DNA from: Candidatus Izemoplasma sp.
Lineage (GTDB): Bacteria; Bacillota_I; Bacilli_A; Izemoplasmatales; Izemoplasmataceae
Length of the DNA: 26,101 nucleotides
Direction of reading: 5' to 3'
NCBI GenBank assembly: GCA_007116105.1
Contig: SKJA01000003.1
Location: 1 to 26,101, forward strand
Shown: positions 7,269 through 14,048 of the stretch, piece after piece
Position numbering within the stretch: position 1 is the first letter of the stretch
Layout of the letters: each line of letters opens with the position of its first letter
The notes under the pieces: model-generated
What the model saw: the letters and a program-made list of their open reading frames with translations, nothing else
The model's database searches: none
What the model was told of the DNA's origin: nothing
Made by a program: the position numbers and the translations under genes

Positions 7269-8720
7269 TTATTTAGGAATGTCGGTATATTTCACCACAG
7301 GTTGACGGGCCGCTAAGGCTTCATCAAGACGTTTGACAATGGTGTTGTGCGGTGCACCTTTCACCACTTCTGGGGTCTCTTTGGCTTCTTTAGCAATGAC
7401 ACGCATGACCTCGATGAAACGATCAAGGGTTTGTTTCGATTCGGTTTCGACAGGTTCAATCATCAAAGCTTCTTTGTAGAGCAATGGGAAGTAAATGGTC
7501 GGTGGGTGAACCCCAAAATCAAGAAGGCGCTTCGCAACATCTAGGGTGGTGACGCCTGTGGATTTATCTTTTAAACCATTGAAAACAAACTCGTGTTTGC
7601 ACACACCTTCAACAGGCAGTTCAAAGAGATCTTTGAGTGACTCTTTCACATAGTTTGCATTCAAGACCGCGAATTTGGCGACTTCTGGTAAGTGTTCTTT
7701 CCCGTTGGATAAAATGTAGGTGTAGGCTTTCATGGCCACACCGACGTTACCGTAAAAGTGAGATATTTGACCTAATGTCGTCTCATTATCGCGTTCAATG
7801 TGATACGTGTTGTCGACTTTTTTAATCAACGGTTTGGGCAGGAAGGGGACTAAGTGTTCTGCAACACCGACAGGACCCGATCCAGGTCCGCCACCACCAT
7901 GAGGGGTAGAGAAGGTTTTATGAAGGTTGATGTGCATGATGTCAAAGCCCATGTCACCGGGGCGAACTTTACCTAAAATCGGATTTAAGTTAGCACCATC
8001 GTAATAGAGTAATCCACCATGATCATGAATGAGTTCGGCAACGTTTAAAATGTCTTTTTCAAACATCCCTAGGGTGTTGGGGTTGGTTAACATTATTCCT
8101 GCTAGGTTCTCATCGACAACGCCTTTTAACACCTCAACAGACACTGAGCCATCCTTTTCTGAGGGCACTTCAATGACCTTAAATCCCGCCACAACAGCAC
8201 TTGCTGGGTTGGTTCCGTGCGCCGCATCGGGCACGATGATGTTGACGCGGTGATGTTCACCACGACTCTCAAAATAGCGCTTCATGATCATTAAACCAAT
8301 CAACTCGCCGTGCGCCCCGGCATAGGAGTTCAATGTGTAACGGGCTAACCCTGAGATTTCTGAGAGATAAGACTGTAGATCATCCAACAGCTTTAACATT
8401 CCTTGAACGGTGCGTGTGGGCTGATAAGGATGAAGCGCAGAAAAGCTCGGAAGGTTCGCTAAATCTTGATTAATTTTAGGGTTGTATTTCATCGTACAAG
8501 AGCCGAGTGGATACATGCCTGTTTCAATTCCAAAGTTCTTCATTGAAACGTTGGTGTAATGGCGCACCACTTCGACTTCACTGACTTCGGGTAACCCAGG
8601 ACAATCCTCCCGTAACAAGTGTGTGGGGAGTGCTTGGCGCTTGAAGGTGCGTTTGGGCAAGGTATAGCCTTTACGGGCATGCGTTGATAAATCAAAAATT
8701 AACGTATCATAGTAGCTCAT
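7269..8720 (-). CDS. gcvPB: Glycine dehydrogenase (decarboxylating) subunit 2 (P-protein, C-terminal half)
   Basis: With GcvPA it forms the PLP-dependent glycine decarboxylase. This enzyme releases CO2 from glycine and passes the aminomethyl group to the lipoyl arm of GcvH. The 483 residues match the two-subunit type of P-protein. The PLP lysine lies in INLHKTFSTPHGGGGPGSGP (Lys268), preceded by YYDGANLN (Asp241), which binds the cofactor ring. Other family landmarks are DAAHGTNPASA and NPNTLGMFE. The start overlaps the gcvPA stop in an ATGA arrangement, with GGAGG upstream inside gcvPA, indicating translational coupling and equal subunit supply. Confidence 0.98.
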   Translation of the reverse strand: MSYYDTLIFDLSTHARKGYTLPKRTFKRQALPTHLLREDCPGLPEVSEVEVVRHYTNVSMKNFGIETGMYPLGSCTMKYNPKINQDLANLPSFSALHPYQPTRTVQGMLKLLDDLQSYLSEISGLARYTLNSYAGAHGELIGLMIMKRYFESRGEHHRVNIIVPDAAHGTNPASAVVAGFKVIEVPSEKDGSVSVEVLKGVVDENLAGIMLTNPNTLGMFEKDILNVAELIHDHGGLLYYDGANLNPILGKVRPGDMGFDIMHINLHKTFSTPHGGGGPGSGPVGVAEHLVPFLPKPLIKKVDNTYHIERDNETTLGQISHFYGNVGVAMKAYTYILSNGKEHLPEVAKFAVLNANYVKESLKDLFELPVEGVCKHEFVFNGLKDKSTGVTTLDVAKRLLDFGVHPPTIYFPLLYKEALMIEPVETESKQTLDRFIEVMRVIAKEAKETPEVVKGAPHNTIVKRLDEALAARQPVVKYTDIPK

Positions 8721-10051
8721 ACCAACGCCTCCAATGCTTTAATGATGGTTTCAACATCTTCTTCTGTACGTTTTTCAGTCATCGCAAAACTCACCCATGA
8801 CCCATCGCCAAGACCCATCTCATGAAGATCGTAGGGGCCGAGATAGCCGTGTGCTTCAAGTGCTTCTTGGACCATATTAACAGGAAGGGTGGATTTTAAT
8901 GTGAATTCTTTGAAGAAGGGTTGACCGCTAAACACAGGCTCAAAGATAGGCAGTTCTAGCAAGCGGTCGTGAAGAGTGTAGGCAGCATCCATGGAGAGTT
9001 GCGCCGCTTCGTAAAGACCTTTTTTGCCCATTGTCGCAAGATAAATCGTCACAAAAAGAGCCAACAAACTTTGGTTTGAACAGATGTTGGAATTGGCTTT
9101 ATCACGACGAATGTGCTGTTCTCTTGCTTGGAAGGTTAACACAAACGCGCGCTTCCCTTCGCTGTCTTTGGTCATGCCACAAATGCGTCCAGGCATTTTT
9201 CGCACGTACGCTTTTTTGCTGGCTAGATAACCAATGTAGGGGCCACCAAATTGAAGGGGTAAGCCTAAGGATTGGGCCTCACCCACCGCCACATCGGCAC
9301 CCCAGGCTGATGGTGTTTTAAGATGAGCAAGGGTGCTTGGATCTTGGTTGATCACAAACAGACCTTGTTTTTCTTCAAGGACGTCTTTAAATCCCGCATA
9401 ATCTTCGATGAGACCAAACACGTTCGGACTTTGTACGATCAAACCTGCGTGTTCATCTGTAAAGTGTGCTTTGAGCGCTTCTAATGAGCTTACACCTTCA
9501 TGATGGTCTAACAGGTCGATGGTGATGCCTTTATAGTGTGCATACGTCTTTAAGACGCTTATAATGTTGGGATTGATGGTGTTGGACACCAAAATGCGTT
9601 GTTTTTTGCGAATCGCGCAAATCATAAACATGGCTTCCGCGGTCGCAGTGGCTCCGTCATACAATGAAGCGTTGGCAATTTCCATCCCGGTTAACTGGGA
9701 AATCATGCTTTGAAACTCAAAAATGTACTGCAAAGTGCCTTGCGAAATCTCAGGCTGATACGGCGTGTAGGAGGTTAAGAACTCTTGACGCTCAATGATG
9801 TGACGAATGATTGAGGGTGTGTAGTGATCGTAAGCACCCATCCCAATCACGGGTTTCAATACGTCGATGTCATTTGCAAGTGCCTGAAAATGTTCGTATA
9901 GTTCAAGTTCTGAATGTGAGCTCGGTAAGCTCAAATCATGATGTTTTAAACTCTTGGGTACATCTTGATAGAGTGCCTCAATCGAATCCACACCAATCGT
10001 TTTAAGCATGGCCTCAATGTCTTCTTTAGTGTGAGGCAAATATTTAAACAT
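8717..10051 (-). CDS. gcvPA: Glycine dehydrogenase (decarboxylating) subunit 1 (P-protein, N-terminal half)
   Basis: This is the partner subunit of GcvPB in glycine decarboxylase. It has the PLP-transferase fold but lacks the Schiff-base lysine motif, as expected. The 444 residues begin MFKYLPHTKEDIEAML. They contain typical segments such as TSYTPYQPEISQGTLQYIFEF, ANASLYDGATATAEA and LPLQFGGPYIGYLA. An AAAGGAGGAG site precedes the ATG, 17 bp after the gcvH stop. It is the third gene of gcvT-gcvH-gcvPA-gcvPB. Confidence 0.98.
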   Translation of the reverse strand: MFKYLPHTKEDIEAMLKTIGVDSIEALYQDVPKSLKHHDLSLPSSHSELELYEHFQALANDIDVLKPVIGMGAYDHYTPSIIRHIIERQEFLTSYTPYQPEISQGTLQYIFEFQSMISQLTGMEIANASLYDGATATAEAMFMICAIRKKQRILVSNTINPNIISVLKTYAHYKGITIDLLDHHEGVSSLEALKAHFTDEHAGLIVQSPNVFGLIEDYAGFKDVLEEKQGLFVINQDPSTLAHLKTPSAWGADVAVGEAQSLGLPLQFGGPYIGYLASKKAYVRKMPGRICGMTKDSEGKRAFVLTFQAREQHIRRDKANSNICSNQSLLALFVTIYLATMGKKGLYEAAQLSMDAAYTLHDRLLELPIFEPVFSGQPFFKEFTLKSTLPVNMVQEALEAHGYLGPYDLHEMGLGDGSWVSFAMTEKRTEEDVETIIKALEALV

Positions 10052-10068
10052 TGAACTCCTCCTTTAGG

Positions 10069-10446
10069 TTATTCTTCGCAGAATGCGCTGTATTCTTCAG
10101 CGTTCATTAAACGCTCGATCTCACTTGGATCTTCGAGCTCAACTTTAATCATCCAGTTCTCATACGGATCTTCATTGATCAGCTCTGGGCTGTCTTCGAG
10201 ATCGTCATTGATTGCCACGACCACACCACTGACAGGCGCCATCAAATCAGAGGCTGCTTTAACGGATTCAACCGCACCAAACTCAGTATCTTTTGTTACA
10301 TGATCGTTTTCTTCAGGTAGTTCAACGTAGACGACTTCACCGAGTGAATGCTGCGCGTAATCACTGATGCCGACGTAACCAAATCCATCTTCTACTTTAA
10401 CCCATTCGTGGGTTTCTGCGTAATACAATCCTTTAGGTGTTTTCAT
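10069..10446 (-). CDS. gcvH: Glycine cleavage system H protein (lipoyl carrier)
   Basis: GcvH carries the lipoyl group that shuttles the aminomethyl intermediate between the P, T and L proteins. The 125 residues begin MKTPKGLYYAETHEWVKVE. The lipoyl-lysine is in GAVESVKAAS (Lys63). The frame stays open upstream, but a longer start would add about 42 basic residues unlike any H protein. A GGAGGA site stands just upstream of this ATG, so I place the start at 10446. The first 14 bp overlap the end of gcvT. In organisms lacking lipoate synthesis, H protein is also a lipoate relay point; no lipoate genes are visible here. Confidence 0.97.
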   Translation of the reverse strand: MKTPKGLYYAETHEWVKVEDGFGYVGISDYAQHSLGEVVYVELPEENDHVTKDTEFGAVESVKAASDLMAPVSGVVVAINDDLEDSPELINEDPYENWMIKVELEDPSEIERLMNAEEYSAFCEE

Positions 10447-11536
10447 ATTTTTCCTCCGTTTTTTCTTTTGTTTTTTTCGCTCTAAACTTTTTGTTTCGCA
10501 CTTCCACTGGGAAGCGTTTCTGTCTGATTTCAACCTCGAGTTGCGTGCCCAACTTATGATGGGGTGCATCAATTAAAGCGAACGCGAGTGCGTCGTCTTG
10601 TGTGGGAAGTTTATACCCGGTGGTGACAACACCCACACACGTTTGACCAGCATAGATGGGATAGCCCTCACGCATAATTCCTTTTCCCAAAAGTTTTAAT
10701 CCGACAATACGACGCTTCAGTGACCCTTCTTTTTGGGCCAACAACGCTTCTTGACCAATGAAAGGTTTTGTTAAATCAACCGCAAAGCTAAGACCCGCTT
10801 CCAATGGCGTGATGGTGCGGCTAATTTCATGACCATAAAGTGGCAATGCTGCTTCAAAGCGTAAAGTATCGCGTGCCCCAAGACCCACAGGTTGAACCCC
10901 AGAGTCTAAGAGAATCTGCCAAAGCATTTTCGTCGTTTCAATCGAGGCATAGAGTTCAAAACCGTCTTCTCCGGTGTACCCGGTGCGAGAGAGCAACACA
11001 GGTTGATCCAGCAGTGTGGTCTCCTCAAAGCTGAAGTATGCTAACGCTTGTGGATCGTAAGCGAAAGCACGCTTTAAGATGGTGGCGGCTTGGGGACCTT
11101 GCAAGGCAATTTCACCGAAATCATCGGATACGTTGGTGAGGGTGACCTCGCCTTTTAGATGTGCTTTAATCCAAGCGAAATCTTGTTCGATGTTGGCCGC
11201 ATTGACGACCAATAAATAGCGATTTTGATGATGTTTATACACCAATAAATCGTCGACCACTCCGCCGTCTTCTTGACACAAGAAACCGTAGGCTATTTGA
11301 CCTGGGTTTAAGGCCTCAACACGGTTGGTAAAGAGCGCTTCAACAAAGGGTGTCGCGTCTTTGCCTTCAATGATGAACTCACCCATGTGGGAAACGTCAA
11401 ACATACCGACATTTTCACGGATAAGGTCATGTTCAGCTGCAATGCTTTTGTAATAAAGCGGCATCTCAAAGCCCGCAAATTCAACCATCTTAGCTTGCAG
11501 CGCTATGTGTGCTTGATAAAGACATGTTCTTTTCAT
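10433..11536 (-). CDS. gcvT: Glycine cleavage system T protein (aminomethyltransferase)
   Basis: This tetrahydrofolate-dependent aminomethyltransferase releases ammonia and makes 5,10-methylene-THF from the GcvH-bound intermediate. The 367 residues include the N-terminal GMFDVSHMGEF, the folate-site segment TGYTGEDGFELY and GLGARDTLRFEAALPLYGHE. The C-terminal barrel domain ends in an unusually Lys/Glu-rich tail (FRAKKTKEKTEEKYENT). It is the first gene of the gcv operon. The fourth component, dihydrolipoyl dehydrogenase (GcvL), is not in this window. Confidence 0.98.
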   Translation of the reverse strand: MKRTCLYQAHIALQAKMVEFAGFEMPLYYKSIAAEHDLIRENVGMFDVSHMGEFIIEGKDATPFVEALFTNRVEALNPGQIAYGFLCQEDGGVVDDLLVYKHHQNRYLLVVNAANIEQDFAWIKAHLKGEVTLTNVSDDFGEIALQGPQAATILKRAFAYDPQALAYFSFEETTLLDQPVLLSRTGYTGEDGFELYASIETTKMLWQILLDSGVQPVGLGARDTLRFEAALPLYGHEISRTITPLEAGLSFAVDLTKPFIGQEALLAQKEGSLKRRIVGLKLLGKGIMREGYPIYAGQTCVGVVTTGYKLPTQDDALAFALIDAPHHKLGTQLEVEIRQKRFPVEVRNKKFRAKKTKEKTEEKYENT

Positions 11537-11560
11537 TTTAGACCCCTTTCTTCATGTCTT

Positions 11561-11569
11561 ATCGTATCA
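11561..11569 (-). promoter_or_regulatory. Probable extended -10 promoter of the gcv operon
   Basis: On the minus strand TGATACGAT (extended TG plus TACGAT) lies about 24 bp upstream of the gcvT start codon. It is followed by AAGA, very like the element in front of the CoA-disulfide reductase gene. I see no good -35 box. The space between the tRNA terminator and gcvT is only about 90 bp. Confidence 0.45.
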
Positions 11570-11626
11570 TATTTAATCAAAAAAAACAGCGCTTTTTTCT
11601 TTTTTTGAAAGCCCTCACATTGACCA

Positions 11627-11652
11627 ATAAAAAAAAGACCACAAGGGTCTTT
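11627..11652 (-). terminator. Intrinsic terminator of tRNA-Leu
   Basis: On the minus strand AAAGACC, loop CTTGT and GGTCTTT form a 7-bp stem followed by a run of about eight T. It starts 12 bp after the tRNA 3' end. Confidence 0.88.
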
Positions 11653-11663
11653 AAGCGTAAAGA

Positions 11664-11750
11664 TGGTACCAGCAGTCGGAGTCGAACCGACACGGTCTTG
11701 CGACCACCAGATTTTGAGTCTAGCGTGTCTACCAATTCCACCATGCTGGC
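11664..11750 (-). tRNA. tRNA-Leu (anticodon CAA)
   Basis: This is an 87-nt class II tRNA with an encoded CCA end. The acceptor arms are GCCAGCA and TGCTGGT, closing with a G1-U72 wobble pair; the discriminator base is A. The D arm is GTG/CAC, and the anticodon stem CTAGA/TCTGG encloses loop CTCAAAA, giving anticodon CAA (plus strand 11714-11716), which reads UUG. A long variable arm (GGTC-GCAA-GACC) and T arm GTCGG-TTCGACT-CCGAC complete the fold. The long variable arm and the anticodon both identify leucine. It is a single gene with its own promoter and terminator. Confidence 0.96.
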
Positions 11751-11761
11751 GTGCAAAATGT

Positions 11762-11770
11762 ATTATAGCA
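11762..11770 (-). promoter_or_regulatory. Extended -10 promoter of tRNA-Leu
   Basis: On the minus strand TGCTATAAT combines a perfect -10 box with the TGn extension, 11 bp upstream of the mature tRNA 5' end. The expected -35 position falls in the terminator stem of the upstream regulator gene (CTGGCT, a poor match), so the extended -10 probably carries the promoter. Confidence 0.7.
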
Positions 11771-11776
11771 CAGTCT

Positions 11777-11805
11777 AAAAAAAAAGCCAGTGAGAATCAC
11801 TGACT
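11777..11805 (-). terminator. Intrinsic terminator of the GntR-family regulator gene
   Basis: On the minus strand AGTCAGTGA, loop TTC and TCACTGGCT form a 9-bp stem (one G-U pair) running into nine T. It starts 5 bp after the regulator's TGA stop. Confidence 0.9.
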
Positions 11806-11810
11806 TTTTA

Positions 11811-12521
11811 TCAATTTTCTTTGAGTGGTTTCACATCTTTACCTTCGTTGTATTCACAGACGAACGTATCAATGATTTTCTCAAGATGGCGAACGGTATA
11901 AATGCGTGCTAAATCTTGATCTTTATGGGTGATCGCATGTAAGATTTGATGATGTTCTTCCACACGATAAACCACGGGTTTCGCAACTTTGTTATAACTG
12001 ATGCGTTGAGACTTTTGAATGACATCCCAAATGATCAATTGGATGTTGTGGAGAAAGCGATTTTTTGAGTATTTTGAGATCAATAAATGAAACTTCTTAT
12101 CCAAGTTAAAAAATTCATTTTGATCTTGTGCACTTTCCATCGCATCGGTAATCTCATGCAACTTCCTCAACCCTGCATCGGTGATGTTTTTAGCACACAG
12201 CTGTACACTCAGTGTGTCGAGGGCGCGACGGATTTCTAACAGCTCAAGAAAATCGGTGTTGTGCAACAACGTAGGCGTAAAAACCGATAAATAGTTTTCG
12301 TGGTTCGGGCGGTTGACGTAGCTTCCGCCACCTTTTTTCTTGCTGATGAGTCCGATGGCACTCAGCTTTTCAATGCCTGCGCGTACCGAAACACGGGAGA
12401 CTTTTAAGATTTCACCTAGACGTGCCTCACTTGGCAAACGTTCACCTGGTTTTATCTCTCCGCTGATGACCAAGGTTTCGATGTAATCGTAGACGACTTG
12501 GGATTTTGATTTCAATGTCAT
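11811..12521 (-). CDS. GntR-family transcriptional regulator, FadR subfamily (FCD domain)
   Basis: This is a DNA-binding regulator of 236 residues. The N-terminal winged helix-turn-helix has the GntR signature LPSEARLGEILKVSRVSVRAGIEKL, followed by the wing KKKGGGSYV. The all-helical C-terminal FCD domain (about 85-225) would bind a small carboxylate or sugar-acid effector, often with metal; His-containing helices such as KKFHLLI and RHLEKII are present. I chose the ATG at 12521. An upstream in-frame TTG at 12536 would add five residues, and a TTG two codons later sits at better spacing from AAGGTG, so the exact start is uncertain. The target is not evident. Its neighbour, the flavoprotein gene upstream, ends in its own terminator. 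Confidence 0.88.
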   Translation of the reverse strand: MTLKSKSQVVYDYIETLVISGEIKPGERLPSEARLGEILKVSRVSVRAGIEKLSAIGLISKKKGGGSYVNRPNHENYLSVFTPTLLHNTDFLELLEIRRALDTLSVQLCAKNITDAGLRKLHEITDAMESAQDQNEFFNLDKKFHLLISKYSKNRFLHNIQLIIWDVIQKSQRISYNKVAKPVVYRVEEHHQILHAITHKDQDLARIYTVRHLEKIIDTFVCEYNEGKDVKPLKEN

Positions 12522-12545
12522 CACCTTACCTATCAATTTAACGCT

Positions 12546-12554
12546 ATTATAGCA
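12546..12554 (-). promoter_or_regulatory. Extended -10 promoter of the GntR-family gene
   Basis: On the minus strand TGCTATAAT lies about 25 bp upstream of the chosen start. The -10 box sits within a small palindrome, GCTA-TTA-TAGC (12543-12553), which could be part of an operator. No clear -35 box is present. Confidence 0.6.
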
Positions 12555-12597
12555 TATGAAACCTTAAAAAGCGTAAAATCTATATTACAAATTTTCT

Positions 12598-12627
12598 AAA
12601 AAACACCTTGCTCATAAGCAAGATGTT
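12598..12627 (-). terminator. Intrinsic terminator of the CoA-disulfide reductase-like gene
   Basis: On the minus strand AACATCTTGC, loop TTATGA and GCAAGGTGTT form a 10-bp stem (one U-G pair), followed by a T run. Confidence 0.85.
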
Positions 12628-12649
12628 TTATGCAAGCGATGCACGATGA

Positions 12650-13978
12650 TTACGAATCGCATTTTATTTGATTACACGCCACTTGAATGGGGTCCCAAAC
12701 AGGGGAAAATGGGGGTGAGTAAGCCATATCTAAGAAGGCAATGTCACGAATCAGCGTCTCACTTTGAATCGCGAGTGCTAAGATGTTGATGCGGTCACCC
12801 ACACCTTTTTCACCCGCCATTTGTGCTCCCAAAAGCACACAGCGCTTCACGTCATACACAAGATGAATGTAAATCGGTTTTGCTCCAGGATAGTATCCTG
12901 CTTGATTGCGAGCCTTGACTTCAACTTGCGCCGCTTCATATCCCTCAGATTGCGCTTCTTCTAGTGTGAGGCCGGTGCGGGCAAGCGCGAGATCCATGAC
13001 CTTTACAATCCCTGAACCCAAGATTGGTTGAAAGCTTGTTGCTTCCCCCATTAAAGCTTCCGCAATGACACGCCCCCCTTTGTTCGCATGGGTCCCTAGG
13101 GGAACAAAACTCGGTGTCTTTTTGAGTTTGTGAGGGTAAGCAACACAATCCCCAGCCGCATAAATAAACGGATCCGAGGTCCGCATTTGAGTGTCTACAA
13201 CAATCGCGCCATTGCCTAAAAGATTCAGGCCACTGTCTTTGAGAAAGCTTGTGTTGGGTCTAACCCCAATGGCTTCAATGACCAAATCGACCTCGTAGTC
13301 TCCTTGATCGGTCACCACCTTCTTCACCGCAGTGTCGCCTTCGTACGCCTTGACCGTTTCAGCCAATCTCAACGTCAGACCAGCGCCGATTAAAGCGTCT
13401 TGTGCGAGTGTTGAAAGTGCTTCATCATAGGTTGGCAATATGCGCTCTAAACGTTCAATTAAAAGGACGTCTTTGTTCATGTGAAGTAGATTTTCAGCGA
13501 CTTCAACGCCAATAAAGCCACCCCCAATGATGGCTATTTTTTTAGCCGAAACCAGCGCCTTTTTTAACTGACGGGCGTCTTCTAAACTGTTGAGGACATG
13601 GATGTTTTCTAATGTCTTGCCCGGCACCGGCAAGCGGATGGCACCAGCGCCACTGGCGACGATTAGCTGGTCATAGGTGTGCGTTTGCTCAATGCCCTGA
13701 TGCTCTGTGCGGATTTGTTTTTTTGCTGGTTCAACGAGGGTTACAGTGTGCTCAAGTTTAACCTCAATCCCTTGGTCGTTAAAAGCTTGGGCTGTGCGGG
13801 CAATGAGGCTGTGTTCTTTTTCAATGATGCCACTTAAGTGATACGGCATCCCACACGCACCATAACTGACGTCTGAGCCTTTTTCAAAGACGGTGATGTG
13901 CGCTTGTGGGTTGAGTCGTTTGAGTTTACTGGCGGCGCTCATGCCTGCGGCCACGCCACCAATGATGAGGATCTTCAT
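12650..13978 (-). CDS. CoA-disulfide reductase / NADH oxidase-like flavoprotein
   Basis: This is a class III pyridine nucleotide-disulfide oxidoreductase of 442 residues using FAD and NAD(P)H. The FAD-binding motif IIGGVAAGMSAA starts the protein. A single active-site Cys sits in SYGACGMPY (Cys42), as in CoA-disulfide reductases, water-forming NADH oxidases and NADH peroxidases, rather than the CxxxxC pair of lipoamide dehydrogenase. The NAD site is IAIIGGGFIGVEVAENL (about 148-164), and YAAGDC (273-278) is the second FAD motif. The C-terminal dimerisation domain contains MAYSPPFSPVWDP. Its likely role is thiol redox balance or oxygen/peroxide detoxification; sequence alone does not separate these. 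It cannot serve as GcvL. The gene stands alone between a promoter and a terminator. Confidence 0.88.
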   Translation of the reverse strand: MKILIIGGVAAGMSAASKLKRLNPQAHITVFEKGSDVSYGACGMPYHLSGIIEKEHSLIARTAQAFNDQGIEVKLEHTVTLVEPAKKQIRTEHQGIEQTHTYDQLIVASGAGAIRLPVPGKTLENIHVLNSLEDARQLKKALVSAKKIAIIGGGFIGVEVAENLLHMNKDVLLIERLERILPTYDEALSTLAQDALIGAGLTLRLAETVKAYEGDTAVKKVVTDQGDYEVDLVIEAIGVRPNTSFLKDSGLNLLGNGAIVVDTQMRTSDPFIYAAGDCVAYPHKLKKTPSFVPLGTHANKGGRVIAEALMGEATSFQPILGSGIVKVMDLALARTGLTLEEAQSEGYEAAQVEVKARNQAGYYPGAKPIYIHLVYDVKRCVLLGAQMAGEKGVGDRINILALAIQSETLIRDIAFLDMAYSPPFSPVWDPIQVACNQIKCDS

Positions 13979-13998
13979 AAAATCACTTCCTTTCTCTT

Positions 13999-14007
13999 AT
14001 CGTACCA
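13999..14007 (-). promoter_or_regulatory. Probable extended -10 promoter of the flavoprotein gene
   Basis: On the minus strand TGGTACGAT followed by AAGAG lies about 20 bp upstream of the start codon, with an AAAGGAAG ribosome binding site between. It closely resembles the TGATACGAT element of the gcv operon. The -35 region is T-rich and unconvincing. Confidence 0.45.
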
Positions 14008-14021
14008 CTTTCGCATGAAAA

Positions 14022-14048
14022 TAAAAAGGAAGAGACATGCTCTTCCTT
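14022..14048 (-). terminator. Intrinsic terminator of the attenuated ABC exporter operon
   Basis: On the minus strand AAGGAAGAG, loop CATGT and CTCTTCCTT form a perfect 9-bp stem running into TTTTTATTTT. The first stem bases are part of the stop codon of the last ABC gene. Confidence 0.9.

Noticed and set aside
10447..10572. A longer GcvH starting upstream at 10572
   Set aside because: The added 42 residues are basic, unlike H proteins, and lie over the gcvT coding region in another frame. The ATG at 10446 has GGAGGA and gives a normal 125-residue protein.
11537..11660. A glycine riboswitch in front of the gcv operon
   Set aside because: Only about 90 bp separate the tRNA terminator from gcvT, and the likely transcription start leaves an even shorter leader. 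A glycine aptamer needs about 100 nt, and I see no aptamer-like conserved core or expression-platform terminator.
12650..13978. The flavoprotein as dihydrolipoyl dehydrogenase (GcvL) for the nearby glycine cleavage operon
   Set aside because: It has a single active-site Cys (SYGACGMPY) and not the CxxxxC disulfide of lipoamide dehydrogenases, and it sits in its own transcription unit.
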